Positions 22,516-34,854 of a stretch of DNA of 64,000 nt are shown one piece after another (the stretch's first letter is position 1; each line of letters begins with the position of its first letter). The DNA is from Tillus elongatus. Its lineage: Eukaryota; Arthropoda; Insecta; Coleoptera; Cleridae. The notes under the pieces were generated by a model, which saw only the letters and a program-made list of their open reading frames with translations, was not told the DNA's origin and did no database searches. The stretch spans positions 13,900,565 through 13,964,564 of the forward strand of contig OZ023266.1 in assembly GCA_964006375.1 (NCBI GenBank). Reading direction: 5' to 3'. A program made the translations under genes and the position numbers.

Positions 22516-23820
22516 AAAATGGTCTTAAGTGGCACAATCACCCTAATATGATTATAATAATTATTAAAAGGTATCTAAAATTGTCGCTAATTCATTCATT
22601 TTAGATAACACACTTACTCATTAAAAACCAGATTAGACCTACGGTTAGTCTAGACTGTAAACTAACGCTGGATAGGACCTGTTTAATAATATTTCAACTA
22701 CAATACCACCACAAAGAGAAATGTGCGGAATCAACAAAAGAATCCCACATCATCATCACATAATTATCTATTTCTTAACGGTTTCAATAATTTCCAATTG
22801 AAAGTGACAGTTGTCAGTTTATTCTCAATCACATAATTTACGGCTTATAATATGGAAACCCTTAAAATGAACAAGTTATTCTCTTATAGCTCCACCCACT
22901 CAATCTAGAAGGCTGGCTTTACAACTCGATAAGTGGCGGCCTCTCGGTGCCGCTACAGAACCAACAACGTTTACTCTCTCAAACGTACCTGTTTAGCAAT
23001 TAGCAAATAATTCATGAAATTGACAATCGCTCCAAATATATGCCAGGAATCACTTGCTAAATAAATAATTCGAATATAAATCCTTGAAAGAAGTAGTTGT
23101 ATTATTGTTTTTTTCACTATTTGATGAGATTATTCGTCTAACAACACTGCATTAGGTAACTAGCCTCTGAATAAGTGCAATTTAATGATGGAAACATTGT
23201 TATTTTTATTTTCATAAACACAAACATTGTGATAATGCTACAAAAACTATTATAGAGGTCAATATTTACTGGCGGGAAGTTTTTTTAGGGTTTTATATTG
23301 CTTTCAAATAGTACGGTAGACTGATGTAAACTTTGAGGTTAAGTAGTAACACGATGTAACATTTTACTTGGTATTATTAAAAATCAGGCTTTAATTTATA
23401 ATGTAATGAAGGCAACACATGTAATATATCAATATATAAGACTTACCGGGTTTTACTGGAAGTTAGGAAGGTCTATCTATGTAAAATCGTTGAAAACTGC
23501 AGTGCACATTCGAGTTTGACTTTGTATCACATCACTCTACAACGTTGCCAATGTTTCTTAAAAGGTTAGGAAGTTATAGCTCAAATATAAGCGTTGTATC
23601 CAGATCCAGGGTTGTCGGATTCTCAATACTTGTTTGATTCTTTGAGTAATGTTACAAAAATCAAATCAAGTCCATTAAAAAAAAATTATCTCATGTTTCT
23701 AGTTAGGTAGCTGCCATTTTTAAATAAATTAATTTAGGAAGAAATCAAAAAAAGGATTATATTGACATTACAATACATGGATTCCATTACAAAGCATACT
23801 TTGTATTCTGATTTGATAAT
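22516..23820. other. Stretch without recognisable features
   Basis: No frame over 60 codons. One short GC-richer patch (22920-22975) has no gene signature. Confidence 0.45.
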
Positions 23821-23827
23821 ATCCAAT

Positions 23828-24093
23828 GTTCGGGACGCAGCAAGTGCGTTATGGTAGCCAATTTTCATTAAATGCTTCAAATTTGAATAGCTCAAGTTGA
23901 ATTTTCGTACGTAGCCTTTCCCAGGGCAATATATCTACCAAATTCCATCAAAATTTTTTGAGTTACAATTTTTTTTCGGAAAAATTTAGTCTGATCGGGC
24001 TAGCGAACGAACTCATCCAAGCTATTAATAAAAGAAAGGTAGGACTTGCCGAGTTTAATCAAAATCGGTGAATTACTTTTTGAGTTATCGGTT

Positions 24094-24179
<86 letters not shown>

Positions 24180-24345
24180 TGAAACAGACCTCGGATATGG
24201 GTTCTAGGGGTCCTAGTTTGCGCTCATTTGAAAAAATGTTTACAGTCTCATAATCGATACCTCTCTATTATTGACTTTTTTAAATACACTAAAAAGTCTG
24301 GACGCAGCAAGTGCGTTACGGTAGCGAATTTTCATAAAAATATTT
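23828..24345 (+). repeat. S2-type composite with T1-type ends and (TA)n core
   Basis: Opens with TTCGGGACGCAGCAAGTGCG. The body contains CGAACTCATCCAAGC and GAGTTATCGGTTGGATATAT. (TA)n runs 24095-24175. The arm GGATATGGGTTCTAGGGGTC follows, with ATCGATACCTCTCTATTATT. A fresh T1 terminus at 24297-24340 (TCTGGACGCAGCAAGTGCGT) then starts in direct orientation. It shows clearly that the (TA)n tract is an internal part of this family. Confidence 0.75.
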
Positions 24346-24782
24346 CAAATTACGAAACATTATAATAACAACGTTGGAGAGACTTGGAATTGTAGGGGAG
24401 AGAAATTAAAAGCAAATTTGGAACGTGGTAGCATAAAACCGTTTGACAGTTGGACTTTTTTTGGAAGCAGCTTAAGATTATTTTACAAGCACAAGCAAAG
24501 ATTCTTTTGTAAGAAATGCTATATAATTGATTCAAAAATAAATAAATAAATTCGCTGAAAAAAAATGTTGCCTCGAAAATTTGCTAGGGCAATTTTGTTC
24601 ACGAGAACTCATTAAAAACTATTTCTTTATAAAACAGGCCATAATTTTTCTTAAAGGAAATTCGTTGAAAACTAGTTTTACAAATAAACATCAAAATATT
24701 TCGCCTAAAAAATGTTCTCTGCGAAAATTTTCCAGGACAGAGTTTTCCACAAACAACAAACCCTGACGAGATTACAAACTGG

Positions 24783-24839
24783 TCATACATCCCAGATCTG
24801 ATCGTGCCCGACGTTGCTTAACGTCAATTAAGCAACGTC
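24783..24839 (-). pseudogene. 5S rRNA-like fragment
   Basis: The minus strand of 24783-24823 reads GTTAAGCAACGTCGGGC, then GATCAG, then TCTGGGATGTATGACC. This is collinear with the conserved internal region of eukaryotic 5S rRNA (GTTAAGCAACGTCGGGC..GGTCAGTACTTGGATGGGTGACC in pieces). A second short piece, TTAAGCAACGTC, follows on the plus strand, giving a 12-bp hairpin (24810-24821/24828-24839). It is only a fragment, perhaps from a 5S-derived SINE or a template-switch insertion next to the LINE tail. Confidence 0.55.
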
Positions 24840-24849
24840 TAATTTTTTT

Positions 24850-26436
24850 ATGTATTTCAACAACACACCACGAGGGCTTACAGCCTAAATACTATCGTAC
24901 CGTGGGTGTCGACAAGGAGGAAAGAGGCAACTTGTTAATTCTGTACTTGAAGTTTTGGAGGTTCGGAGGAGAAGGAAAAACATGTGCCGGCAAGGAATTC
25001 CACAACTTGGAAGTCCTCGGGACAAAAGAGCGGGCATAACAAGATGTTCTATGTCTGGTAACCTGGACAGTAAAAGGGTGCATTCGCTTTGTTCCCCTGG
25101 TAGATCTGTTGGGGGCAGCAGGTGGAGAAACTATGGAAGAAAGCTCCTCTGAGCAGTGCCCATACAGATATCTATAAAAGAGAGAGAGATCACCAACGGC
25201 ACGTCGGTGGGCAAGGGATGGCAGCCTTTGGGTGATGGTAGGGTCTCCGATGAGACGTATAGCTCACTTTTGAATGGAGTCCAGGATATAAAGCGTAGAA
25301 GCGGCCGCTGCACCCCAGATGTGGGAGAAGTATTGGAGGTTTGGCCTTATTTGTAAAGTATATAAGGTATAGAGATTAGCTGGTGAAAAGTATTTGCGAG
25401 CCCGGAAGAGTAAACCTAATTTCTTAGAAGCCGCTTCTGCAATTGATGTCACATGTTGGTGCCAATTGAGATTTCGATCCACAGAAATGCCAACAAGAAA
25501 AAAGTTACTTTGAAGGACTTGGTTGTTCGTTGTGATGGGTCTAGGGCTGGTGTATGTCTTATGAGATATAAAGCAAGACTGAGATTTGGTGAAGTTGAAT
25601 TGTGCAATATTTCTACTTCCCCAGTCTAATATTTTCTGGAGATTCACAGAGACAGAACCCTCCATGAGTCTGCGATCCTAATCTAATTGGGCTAAAGAGA
25701 CAGGCTTAGAATATTGTATATTTGAGTGGAGGGTGCTGTCGTCCGCGTAACTGTGAACTGAGTTGGATGCGCTAGAGAGGAGGTCATTGATGTGGCGAAG
25801 AAACAAAGTAGGGGCTAAAGCTGAACCTTGAGGAACTCCGGCATTAATTGGATACAGTTTAGATGAATGGCCATCCACGACAACAGAAATGCTCCGGTTG
25901 GAGACGAAATTTGCTGTCCAGGTACAGAGTTTTGGTGGTAGGCCATAGGCTAGTAGTTTATTAACCAGCGCTGCGTGCCAGACCTGGTCGAATGCTTTGG
26001 ATATGTCTAGAATGACAATCTGGGATTCACTGTGTAGTTCCATAGACTTGTTCCAAGAATGGGTGACAAAGGAAAGGAGGTCGGCAGTTGATCTGCGCTG
26101 TCGGAATCCATACTGCCTGTCGTGGATTAGACTGTGTTTTTCAAGAAATTTTAGTAATTCGGTGTTTATATACTTTTCCATCACTTTAGAGACGACTGAA
26201 AGGAGAGAAATAGGCCTGTAGTTGCTAGGAGGCGCTCTGGATCCTTTCTTGGGGGTGGGTTGTACTCGAACAATTTTCCAGTTACTAGGGAATATGCCTC
26301 TATTGTAAGATATCTGAAACAGACGAGTCAGGACAGGAGCAAGTTCTGGTGCGCATTTTTTGAGAACAATTGCTGGGATCTCGTCAAGGCCAGAGGCTTT
26401 CCTGGTATTAAGAGAAGAAAGCATCTTTAGTACCTT
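24850..26436 (-). pseudogene. Jockey/CR1-group LINE, second copy
   Basis: On the minus strand from 26424: KASGLDEIPAIVLKK, NYRPISLLSVVSKV, DRQYGFRQRRST, ILDISKAFDQVWH, GVPQGSALAPTLFL, HSYADDSTLHS (YADD near plus 25740-25757). A frame change at about 25680 precedes the thumb (VGISVDRNLNWHQH), FRARKYFSPANLYTLY and the tail SKLWNSLPAHVFP. It is highly similar to 18212-20220 and keeps the block that copy lost. The frame is broken at 25680 and again at the short CT tract near 25180. The 5' end is truncated at 26436 and the 3' terminus lies at about 24850. Confidence 0.9.
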
Positions 26437-26943
26437 TTTAGTTTTGAAAAATTACCAATTACTGTACTGGACCGTCGAGGTAGCCACTCATATTTGTATT
26501 CCACCAGTTGGCAGAAATACATTTTATCGAGTCTGCCAATTTGGAGCATCATCAGACATTTATTTGTCAAAACAATTTGTCAATTATATACAGGGTGCGT
26601 AAGCATTGAAACAAATGAGACTATGCACAAACGGTTTGACATTTCGATTTGACATTCACTGGGATTTACTTATACATAAATAACCTTTTGATATGAATTT
26701 CGTTTGTTTTTGCAACTGGTGTTTGTCGGAGGCCGCCATCCAAATTTTTTTTAAATGAAAACCTAGGTTTAATCTGGAATTATTTGGCAGGTCGGGTGAG
26801 CTGAAATTTTTTCCGATAATTTTTGTAAAAATACTTACTTAATATTTTTAGTAAATTTTCGTGAAAAATAATTGTATACTGAATTTTTATAAAAAAATAC
26901 TAGGGCATTTAGTGGACTCTTTCTAATTTTCAGTTTTACTATA
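26437..26943. other. Stretch with a PLE-like scrap
   Basis: The minus strand at about 26500-26570 reads GTCTGATGATGCTCCAAATT and then CGATAAAATG. This resembles the 3' boundary of PLEs but lacks a complete hammerhead. The remainder has no recognised feature. Confidence 0.3.
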
Positions 26944-26958
26944 GTTATATATATATAA

Positions 26959-27033
<75 letters not shown>
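26944..27033. repeat. (TA)n microsatellite
   Basis: TA tract with a few C interruptions at its left edge. Confidence 0.95.
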
Positions 27034-27039
<6 letters not shown>

Positions 27040-27795
27040 GTAAAAAAGATCTAGATCATTTCTAAGAAATTTCATTACGCACTTGCTGTGTTCACACTTT
27101 TTTGGTACAATGAGGACAGGAAGTATCAAAAAATGTGTATGGTTTTTATTCCAAATACGTCAAAGTGACGATTTGTAACGTCAGAATTGGTGACTTTTAA
27201 ACAAAGATTCTGAAACAAATGCGATTTGTGCACAACAGATATTGCAAGAAGTATGCCTTAAATTTTCGTCTCAACAGGTAGGTATCATCTGTTCTTCATT
27301 CGACTAAAATTTTGTAGGAAATTTACTTGATATACACCCTGCATGCAATATTTTCTCGCCAGCTTAAATTATATACACTGTTAAACGCTCAAAACATCGC
27401 TGGTGATATTTTGTTCGTTTTAAATTCGATGTAACGTTCGATTGCCGCGATCTCTGTTCAAAGCATATTTGCAAGCACGATCTTTTCACTATTAGCTCGG
27501 TGTTTTGTAAAACATCAGGTACTTCACATTCATTTTATACAGAGTGTTGAATAAAACATTGAATTTTTTTGTATTTTCAAGAAGCTTCCGCAATGAAAAT
27601 AAAAATGACCGCGGCGAAATGAGCTCACCTCGAGGCCAGAACATAAAAAAATCTCCCGTTTAAAGAAAAGTCTCTTGAATTTTAACAAAAAACATGTTGA
27701 AATAGGATTTGGGCTACGGGATGGTGTTAGTCTTTTTCGATTATTTCTTTTGATTTACAGGATGATTCCAAAAAGGGGCGTTTTCTGTCTTCGGG
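27034..27795. other. Stretch without recognisable genes
   Basis: A degraded T1 terminus lies at 27073-27095 (ACGCACTTGCTGTGTTCACA). Otherwise no feature is supported. Confidence 0.4.
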
Positions 27796-27802
27796 TATAA
27801 CC

Positions 27803-28140
<338 letters not shown>

Positions 28141-28375
28141 TAACGAAAAATGAATAATTTTTTTTTAAATCGCAATATCTCTCATAATGTGATTAAAACA
28201 AAAATAGATAGACGTGATTGTGTACCAATTTTAAAGTCTTCCGATCAAAGAAAAATAAAGTTATTCGAAATTAATATTAAAATAATCCTCAACAACACTT
28301 CAAATTCTTTAATGCAATATCTACAATGTTGGACAAAGACAGATGAGATTACCTGTACTGCTATGCTATTCGAAT

Positions 28376-28585
28376 GCACCTCCGTGGCCGTGCGGGAAAG
28401 TCGATTCAAACTTTCCAATACGGACTCGGGGGTCGACGGTTCGAGACTCACCGGCGGCGGATGATTTTTCAAATCACTGTCGTCGTTGAGATCGAGCTCA
28501 AGGTGGAGGGTAGGTTAGTTTAGATGAGCAAAAAGGGTCAGCAATGGCCTAATTGCCAGTAAGCATCTTACCTTTACCTTTTACT
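28376..28585 (+). repeat. tRNA-derived SINE (type 2)
   Basis: An A-box-like TGGCCGTGCGG (28385-28395) and B-box GGTTCGAGACT (28438-28448) are correctly spaced for a class II tRNA (Ser/Leu type). A 7-bp stem GGAAAGT/ACTTTCC sits in the anticodon position. The loop lacks the normal T33, so it is not a functional tRNA. It continues into an unrelated body and a (CTTACC)-like tail near 28560-28582, as SINEs do. Confidence 0.6.
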
Positions 28586-28913
28586 ATTGAAATAAATCGT
28601 AAATAAAAATCTAAACACTGGAAGTTACAATCATTTCAAATGTCAAAATGGAGTTGTTTTTTTACCGGGGTTGTCAGATCTTCAGAAATATCATGTAGTT
28701 AAACCTTTCATGTAAAAACATCTTACAACTTCGGATAATAAGGAAAATATTTTATAAAATTTAATTTTACCAGTTAGCTAAAAAATACTGTAATCCATAG
28801 TTGTATTTATTACCTGAAAATTTCGAATTACCTTTTTCTCATGATTTTTAACTTATCGCTCCAACCATAATTTATTCTGACAACGTTGTTCTTATTGTTC
28901 TTCCACCTATTCT

Positions 28914-28956
28914 TCTTCTTCTTCTTCTTCTTCTTCTTCTTCTTCTTCTTCTTCTT
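28914..28956. repeat. (TTC)n microsatellite
   Basis: About 14 TTC units directly beside a palindromic element. Confidence 0.9.
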
Positions 28957-28959
28957 TGT

Positions 28960-29105
28960 TCATGGCGTTCCAATTTGATATTGACAATTGACAAATGACA
29001 TCTGAGCTCCAGCTCGAACACGAACGCAGTCTAACAACCTTCATGCGTTCGTGCTGGATCTCAGCTGTCATTTGTCAATTTTCAATATCAAATTAGAAAT
29101 TTAGG
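28960..29105. repeat. Short palindromic MITE-like element
   Basis: Arms of about 62 bp (28969-29028 and 29040-29100) are near-exact complements, with TTTGATATTGACAATTGACA opposite its complement. The loop is about 11 bp. It encodes nothing. Confidence 0.7.
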
Positions 29106-29429
29106 TTAGTAGAAACAGACGCCTTAGACAACGAAGAACAAGAAATTGGAAATTAGCCTCAAATTTAGGGTTTAGACATGATACAATTACTAGAAAATAT
29201 ATAATAATGCGGCTACCTATTTTTGCACTGTCACGTGCATGTAACAGAGTGAGTACTATAGTAATATATTATTTGCAAATACATTATACATCGTGTTATA
29301 CATAAAAGCAGGGCTTGTGCATTCACATAATACAATTTTGAATACAAATGTCAAGTTAAAGATAGTAAAGTCGCCACATAATAAGATTATGCTAATGTTG
29401 CGGTACAGTTAAACCTCTTAGTAAATTAC

Positions 29430-29720
29430 TAACCTGTTGTTTTTATTAGATTTAATAAATCTATTTTACACAATTTTGTGTGCATACAGTTAGAAGCAAT
29501 TTTTTATGATTACAATACTACTGTGACATGATGATTGAATCAAGTTTATGACTGTTCACGAGCTCTAAATAATCTCTCAACTTTTCAATTGTTGCCACAA
29601 TGTTAATTAAGCACCCACCGACCACCCCCACCCTGATAATACTTATCTTGTGCTTATATATGTAATATAAAAAAATTTAACCTATTTAATTTAGTGCTGT
29701 ATTCTATATTATATGAAAAA
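29430..29720 (+). repeat. Unclassified dispersed repeat D1, second copy
   Basis: Collinear with the minus strand of 9841-10200, sharing GTTGTTTTTATTAGATTT, a CTTGTGCTTATATATGTAAT block and TTTAATTTAGTGCTGTATTC. The middle part has diverged or been replaced. Confidence 0.55.
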
Positions 29721-29794
29721 GACATAGGCAGCGAAGTGGAATGTAATTTCGATAAATTTGTAGTTTACTGTACGAAGAGTTTTTATATATTTTT

Positions 29795-29935
29795 TTCAGA
29801 AACATGCTTAGAATCCCTCTTGAATATACAAGCCACAAGACAAATTTGTTGCAAACAACAGCCAAGAAAGTTACGGGACTAATAATGAATAGGGGTGCTG
29901 GGCGGGAAGGAAATATGAACGGAAAATGCTAAAAA
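29795..29935. repeat. Foldback family F1, degraded arm
   Basis: Shares TTTCAGAAACATGCT, AGAAAGTTACGGGACTAATA and GAAGGAAATATGAACGGAAA with 310-470. It supports F1 as a dispersed family. Confidence 0.5.
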
Positions 29936-29965
29936 ACCACTTAGTCGGCCTTGGAAAAGATGCAG

Positions 29966-30015
<50 letters not shown>

Positions 30016-30021
<6 letters not shown>

Positions 30022-32045
30022 GTATGCAATTAAGAAGTATGCTTTAATACCTCGTGTCGTTTTCGAGATTTTATTAACATCGCAGCCCACTGAGTTTATA
30101 ATCAATTTTGTATTTTACGTCAAATCTAGCCTAACTAAAAATGCAAGCGAGAGCCATTGGTCGGCGAGGCGGATTATGTTCCCTTTTGGTATTCAGTGCT
30201 GAAGAATATATCCATACCTCTTGACCTCTTTTGAGATTTTGTTGATATCGCCTTCCGCTACGTTGCTGTCATTAATTTTGTTTTGAGGTCAAATTTGATT
30301 CTTGACTACATTGTTTTTTCACAATACGCGAACTTCAATTGTGAAGGAGTTGGGTTAGGTGAATTTTGGGTATCCAATTCTGAAGAACACCTTAATACCT
30401 CGGGAAGTTTTCGACATTTTATTAATATCGCTGCAAACTACGTTTATATCATCAATTTTTTAAATCCTTGGTCGACGGGGAGCTTTACGTTGATTTTTGT
30501 TATTTCATTCAGAAAATATTTATACACCTCGTTGCATTTCTCATCTTTTTTTGATATCGCAGCCTACTAGGTTGATATCATTCATTCTGGATTATAGCTG
30601 AAATTTGCAATCAGCAACAATGCAAGTGGGCCTATTGGTTCAGAAGATGAGTTACGTTGATTCATGATTTACATGACCCAATTTCGTTGCGAATGGAAAC
30701 AATAAAGTTTGACATTTTACATTCACATATATTGTAGTATTTGGCGGGATAAGTCGGAATGGCCGAACTGACTCAGTAATCTTGGCGAGGGAAAATATGA
30801 ATGCAGAAAGGTATCGAGATTCGTGTGCGAGAGGGGTTGTCATCCCCTGTGTCATTAATTTCGCTAACGAGATTATCTTGGTCGATGATAATATTCGTCC
30901 TCATCGAGCAGAAATTGTTAATAATATGCTTAGGGTGAACAATCTAGAGATAACGGAATGGCCTGCCAGGACACCTGAGATGACTCCGGTTGAGCTTGTA
31001 TGGAGTAGGCTCAAATTAAGATTAAGTGAGCGAGAGAGTTGTTTTAGTGACTTGAATGTATTGGCTACTGCGATTAGGCAAGGGTAGGTAGCTACTCTCC
31101 AAGATTTGTTGAGAAAGTTAGTGGATAACATTCCCAGACGAGTCGCAGATCTGATCAGCAATCGTAGTGGACCTACAAGATACTAATTTTTACGTTCTTT
31201 CATAACTGGCGTTATTTATTCATTCATTTATCTATGTGTCAGTCGTGTGTTGTGTCACGGGTAAAATAAAAAATTCCCTACTAATATATTATTTTTACTA
31301 CTAACAAACAAAATTAATAATATCAACCTGCGATATCAACAAAATCCCAGAAATGTCCCGAAGTATTGAGGATTTCTCAACTGAATACCCAAAATTGACC
31401 TAACCCAAATTCGTGACTATTGTGATGCGCGTTTTGCGAGAAAGTTAGGAGTGAAATTTGCTGACAGCAACGTAGTCGAATGTGATATCAACAAAATCTG
31501 AAAAATGCTACGAGGTACACAAATATTCTTCAGAATGGCATAACAAAAATGAACGTAAACCTCTCCGTCGACCAATGATTACAAAATTAAAAAATAATGA
31601 TATAAACATAGTGGCCGGCGATATTAATAAAATCTCGAAAATATTCCGATGTATTAAAGTATTCTTCGGAATTGCATATCAACAATTCACCTAACCAAAC
31701 TCCTTGACTACTGAAGTGCGCGTTGTGCGAAAAATGAATGTAGTTAAGAGTAAATTTGACCTCAAAAACAAAATTGATGACAGCAACGTAGAGCAACGCA
31801 ATATCAACAAAATCTCAAAAAAGGTCCCGGGCATAGAGATATTCTTCAGCATTGTATATTCAAAGCGAACATAATCTGCCTCATCGACCAATGAAGTTCA
31901 CTTGCATTTTTTACTTAGGCAGGATTTGACGTAAAATACAAAATTGAGTATGAAAACGCAGTGGGCTGTGATATTAATAAAATCTCGAAAACGTCACGAG
32001 GTATCAAGGTATACTTCTTAACTGCATACCACAAATATATATAAC
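30016..32045 (+). mobile_element. Tc1-like element with giant tandem-unit inverted repeats
   Basis: The left arm (30016-30620) and right arm (31300-32045) are inverted copies. The outer edges read TTTGTGTATGCAATTAAGAA and, inverted, TTTGTGGTATGCAGTTAAGA. Each arm is a series of related units of about 130-180 bp, with TACCTCG..TTTTCGAGATTTTATTAAT and ATTC(A/T)GAAGAATA recurring. There are about four units on the left and five on the right. The interior holds a Tc1-type transposase remnant. The left edge borders a (TA)n tract (29968-30018), consistent with TA insertion. Confidence 0.8.
30737..31186 (+). pseudogene. Tc1-like DD34E transposase, C-terminal remnant
   Basis: The frame reads FGGISRNGRTDSVIL, then NAERYRDSCARGVVIPC, LVDDNIRPHRA (second catalytic D), EWPARTPEMTPVELVWSRL (catalytic E) and, after a TAG at 31085, continues VATLQDLLRKLV..ISNRSGPTRY to TAA 31184-31186. 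Thirty-four residues lie between the D of DDN and the E, the DD34E spacing of Tc1-like transposases. The DNA-binding domain and first catalytic D are missing, and the in-frame stop confirms decay. Confidence 0.85.
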
Positions 32046-32289
32046 TCTCCTCTTAGACCCATGGCCATCATTTGAAATGTTGCTGAAAAAAGTTCTACTT
32101 ATATTTCGCCCTGTATCTTATGTCACATGACTGATAATTTTGTTATTGTCTACTAATCACAATCCCCAGGAAACATCTGTCAATCTGTGAAAATTAGAGC
32201 AGATTCGGTGAACTCTTTTTTGAGCTACAAATTATCAAACAGCATCCAAAATTTAAGGTGTTCCACTACAATTGACGCGTATTTTAAAC

Positions 32290-34159
32290 AGGGTGGCGCA
32301 TTGGAAACGAAACAGACCGATTTGCGTTCAGAGATTTTTTTTTAAGAAACGCTGAAACACGTCAATTTTAATATTGAGGGAGACATGTTTTGACATAAAA
32401 CTCAACTTTGCACATCAACCCCTTAAGGGTGGTGATAACAACCCTTATATTTCAAATAGGGAACATGGGTCGAGTGTTACATCATTTAAAAGCTCTTTCT
32501 TTTCTGAATTCAGCACACTAATATTTTTGGAAGTTTTATCACCCCCTTTAAAAATTATTCATAGTTGTAGTTGAAAGAAGGTATTTCATTCATTGTGATA
32601 AGAAATGCACTAATTAGTCAATTTTTCATTAAAAAAACTAAAAAACAAATCAAACGTTCAAAAATGTTTATTCAGTTAAGTAAGTGTTCAAATTGTTGAC
32701 CACCAGCTTCCACACAAAAGTACTAATTTTGTTCAAAACGAGCTCTGACATTCTGGAGCATTTGTAGAGTTATTAGACGGTATTCTTCAACAATGCGTCG
32801 TCGTATTTTTTCCAGAGACTCCGGTTCTGTTGCGTAAATTCTAGTCTTTAAATGGCCTATAGAAAGAAGTCTAAAAGTGTTAAATCCGGTGATCTAGGGG
32901 CCACTCAATAGCAACTCTACGCCCAATCCATTGTCATAGAAACTCTCTGTTCAAAAACCCCCTAACACGTTGTGAAAAATGCGGAGGAGCTCCATCTTGT
33001 TGAAACACTAATTTATTTTCTTGATAGCGATCATCATTTTCAACAATATCAATTAGTAGAGGGTAAACGATATCTCCAAGTAACTCCAAATACGTTTCGC
33101 CACTCAAATTGCAATCAATAAAAATTGGTCCGATTAAACGGTCTCCAAAAATGCCAGTCCACACATCAATTTCTGTGGAGTTTGAGTGTGGACTTCGTGA
33201 CAATTTCTTGGATTATTATCTGCCCAATAACGACAATTATGACGATTGACTGTAGAGTTTAATAAAAACGTCCAGTCGTCTGAAAAACAGATATTGAACA
33301 GAAAGTTCTCGTTATCAGCTATTCGTGCAGTCATAACTTACCAAACTCCAGCCGTCGATCAAAATCATCTTCATTCAGTTGTTGTACAAGATGAATTTTA
33401 TACGGGTGAAATTTATGATGCTTCAATTTTCGCTGAATAGTTCTTTTAATGTTTCTAACAGTGGCCAATTTTCTCGTGCTCAATGTTGGGTCTGCAGCAA
33501 TTTGTCCTAAAACTTCAATCTCAGTAGTCTCATTTCTAACCGGAAATTCACGTTCAGGATCCAGTTTTTTGTTGGCTACTGAACCACTTTGTCGAAACTT
33601 TGCAACTAACTCCAAAATGTATTTTCGGATGTCGTTCATTAAACAAATTTGCACAGTCATCGTTTTTGACAAAAAGAGTAATTATTTCAACTCTTTCTTC
33701 TACAGAATTTTCGGTAGTACTATCAAGTATCAAACCGACCGATAAACTAAAATAATAAACCGCATTTATCTCATTCCGATAAGAAATGTTCTGATAGTCA
33801 ATTTTTTCTTTACAAACCAACAAAATATTGACTATCAGCACATTTCTTATCGGAATGAGTGAAATGCGTTTTTGCATCTTCAACTGTGAATAATTTTTAA
33901 ACGAGCTGATAAAACTTCCAAAAAAATTTGTGTGCTGAATTCAGAAAAGAAAGAGCTTTCAAGTGATGTAACACTCGACCCATTTTCCCTATTTAAAATA
34001 TAAGGGTCGTTATCACCACCCTTAAGGGGTTGATGTGACAAAGTTTAGTTTCATGTCAAAACATGTCCCCCTTAATATTAAAATTAACGTATTTCAGCGT
34101 TCCTTAAAAAAAATTCTCTGGACGCAAATTGGTCTGTTTCGTTTTCAATGCGCCACCCT
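32290..34159 (-). mobile_element. DD41D mariner-like transposon, copy 2
   Basis: The ends GGGTGGCGCATTGGAAACGA (32291) and, inverted at 34159, GGGTGGCGCATTGAAAACGA match copy 1 at 11494-13411. The inverted repeats of about 290 bp and the 100-bp internal palindrome (33765-33870) are also the same. Orientation is reversed relative to copy 1. The right flank is TATATAG, but the left flank is AAACA, so the TA target site is not clean. Confidence 0.9.
32690..33790 (-). pseudogene. DD41D mariner transposase, inactivated copy 2
   Basis: The minus strand gives SVEERVEIITLFVK, a frameshift, then RKYILELVAKFRQSGSV, DPTLSTRKLATVRNIK, HKFHPYKIHLVQQL and FSDDWTF in place of FSDECTF. NPRNCHEVHTQTPQKL, FQQDGAPPHFSQRV and a stop inside the NREF motif follow. 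It complements copy 1: the linker between the DNA-binding and catalytic domains, broken there, is readable here. At least three lesions make it a pseudogene. Confidence 0.85.
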
Positions 34160-34850
34160 ATATAGATAAAAGGCAGTTATGTTGCATTATAATTACTGGC
34201 AGGAGTTTTGTTCTGGTTTCCAACCAATCAGATTGCTCAAATGGAAATATAGGGATCTATATGGAGTTCTGTTTTAGAAGGATCTTATAGGCTCCATACT
34301 ATTGTGAGAAAGTTAATGTGGAATTCCATATAAGCTACCATAATTATGGGTTTCTATGGAGATTTCCATATGAAACCCTTGTATATTTATATGGAAAATC
34401 ATAAAGGATTGTTATGTGGTTTTTGTAGGAATTCCTGTTTCAAATACTCATATTTAACCATATAGAAACCCAAAAGTTTTTTTTCCATATGTTTCTCTAT
34501 AGCATTTCTGACAGGAGATGCCACAAATACGTAGCGAAGTTTCATCAAGCTAATAAAATCTACACAAAAATCAGTAAAATATTTTCAAAAAAATTACGTT
34601 TTAAAAATGCTAAGGCTGGTTTGATGAAAGTTGGTATATATTTTTCTATATAAAGTTTTTGATAAATGCCAAAATTGAACTTTCTAGCTTGACAGAAAAT
34701 TAAGTTCTGAGTGTTAAAAAAGTTTACGTAAATGCGGGCTACTATAACGCAGCTGCTGCCCCTGAACGTGTTTATTTAACCAAATATATTTGAAGAATGA
34801 CCTTTCTTCAGTCAATAAATTAATCAATGAACAAGCCATATATAACTGGG
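34160..34850. other. Stretch with diffuse CCATAT-rich sequence
   Basis: 34240-34490 repeats short CATATGGA/TCCATATG-like words on both strands. This suggests a decayed palindromic or tandem repeat that I cannot delimit. No gene is seen. Confidence 0.35.
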
Positions 34851-34854
34851 ACTA

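Noticed and set aside
26500..26575. Complete hammerhead ribozyme on the minus strand
   Set aside because: CTGATGA is followed by a partial stem II, but the second strand and the GAAAC segment are not in place. Only a PLE-like boundary scrap is supported.
26585..27355. Transposon bounded by ACAGGGTG (26590) and CACCCTG (27340)
   Set aside because: The similarity does not extend beyond about 8 bp and there is no transposase or clear TA duplication.
28376..28460. Functional class II tRNA gene
   Set aside because: The anticodon loop lacks T33, acceptor pairing is poor and a SINE-like body follows.
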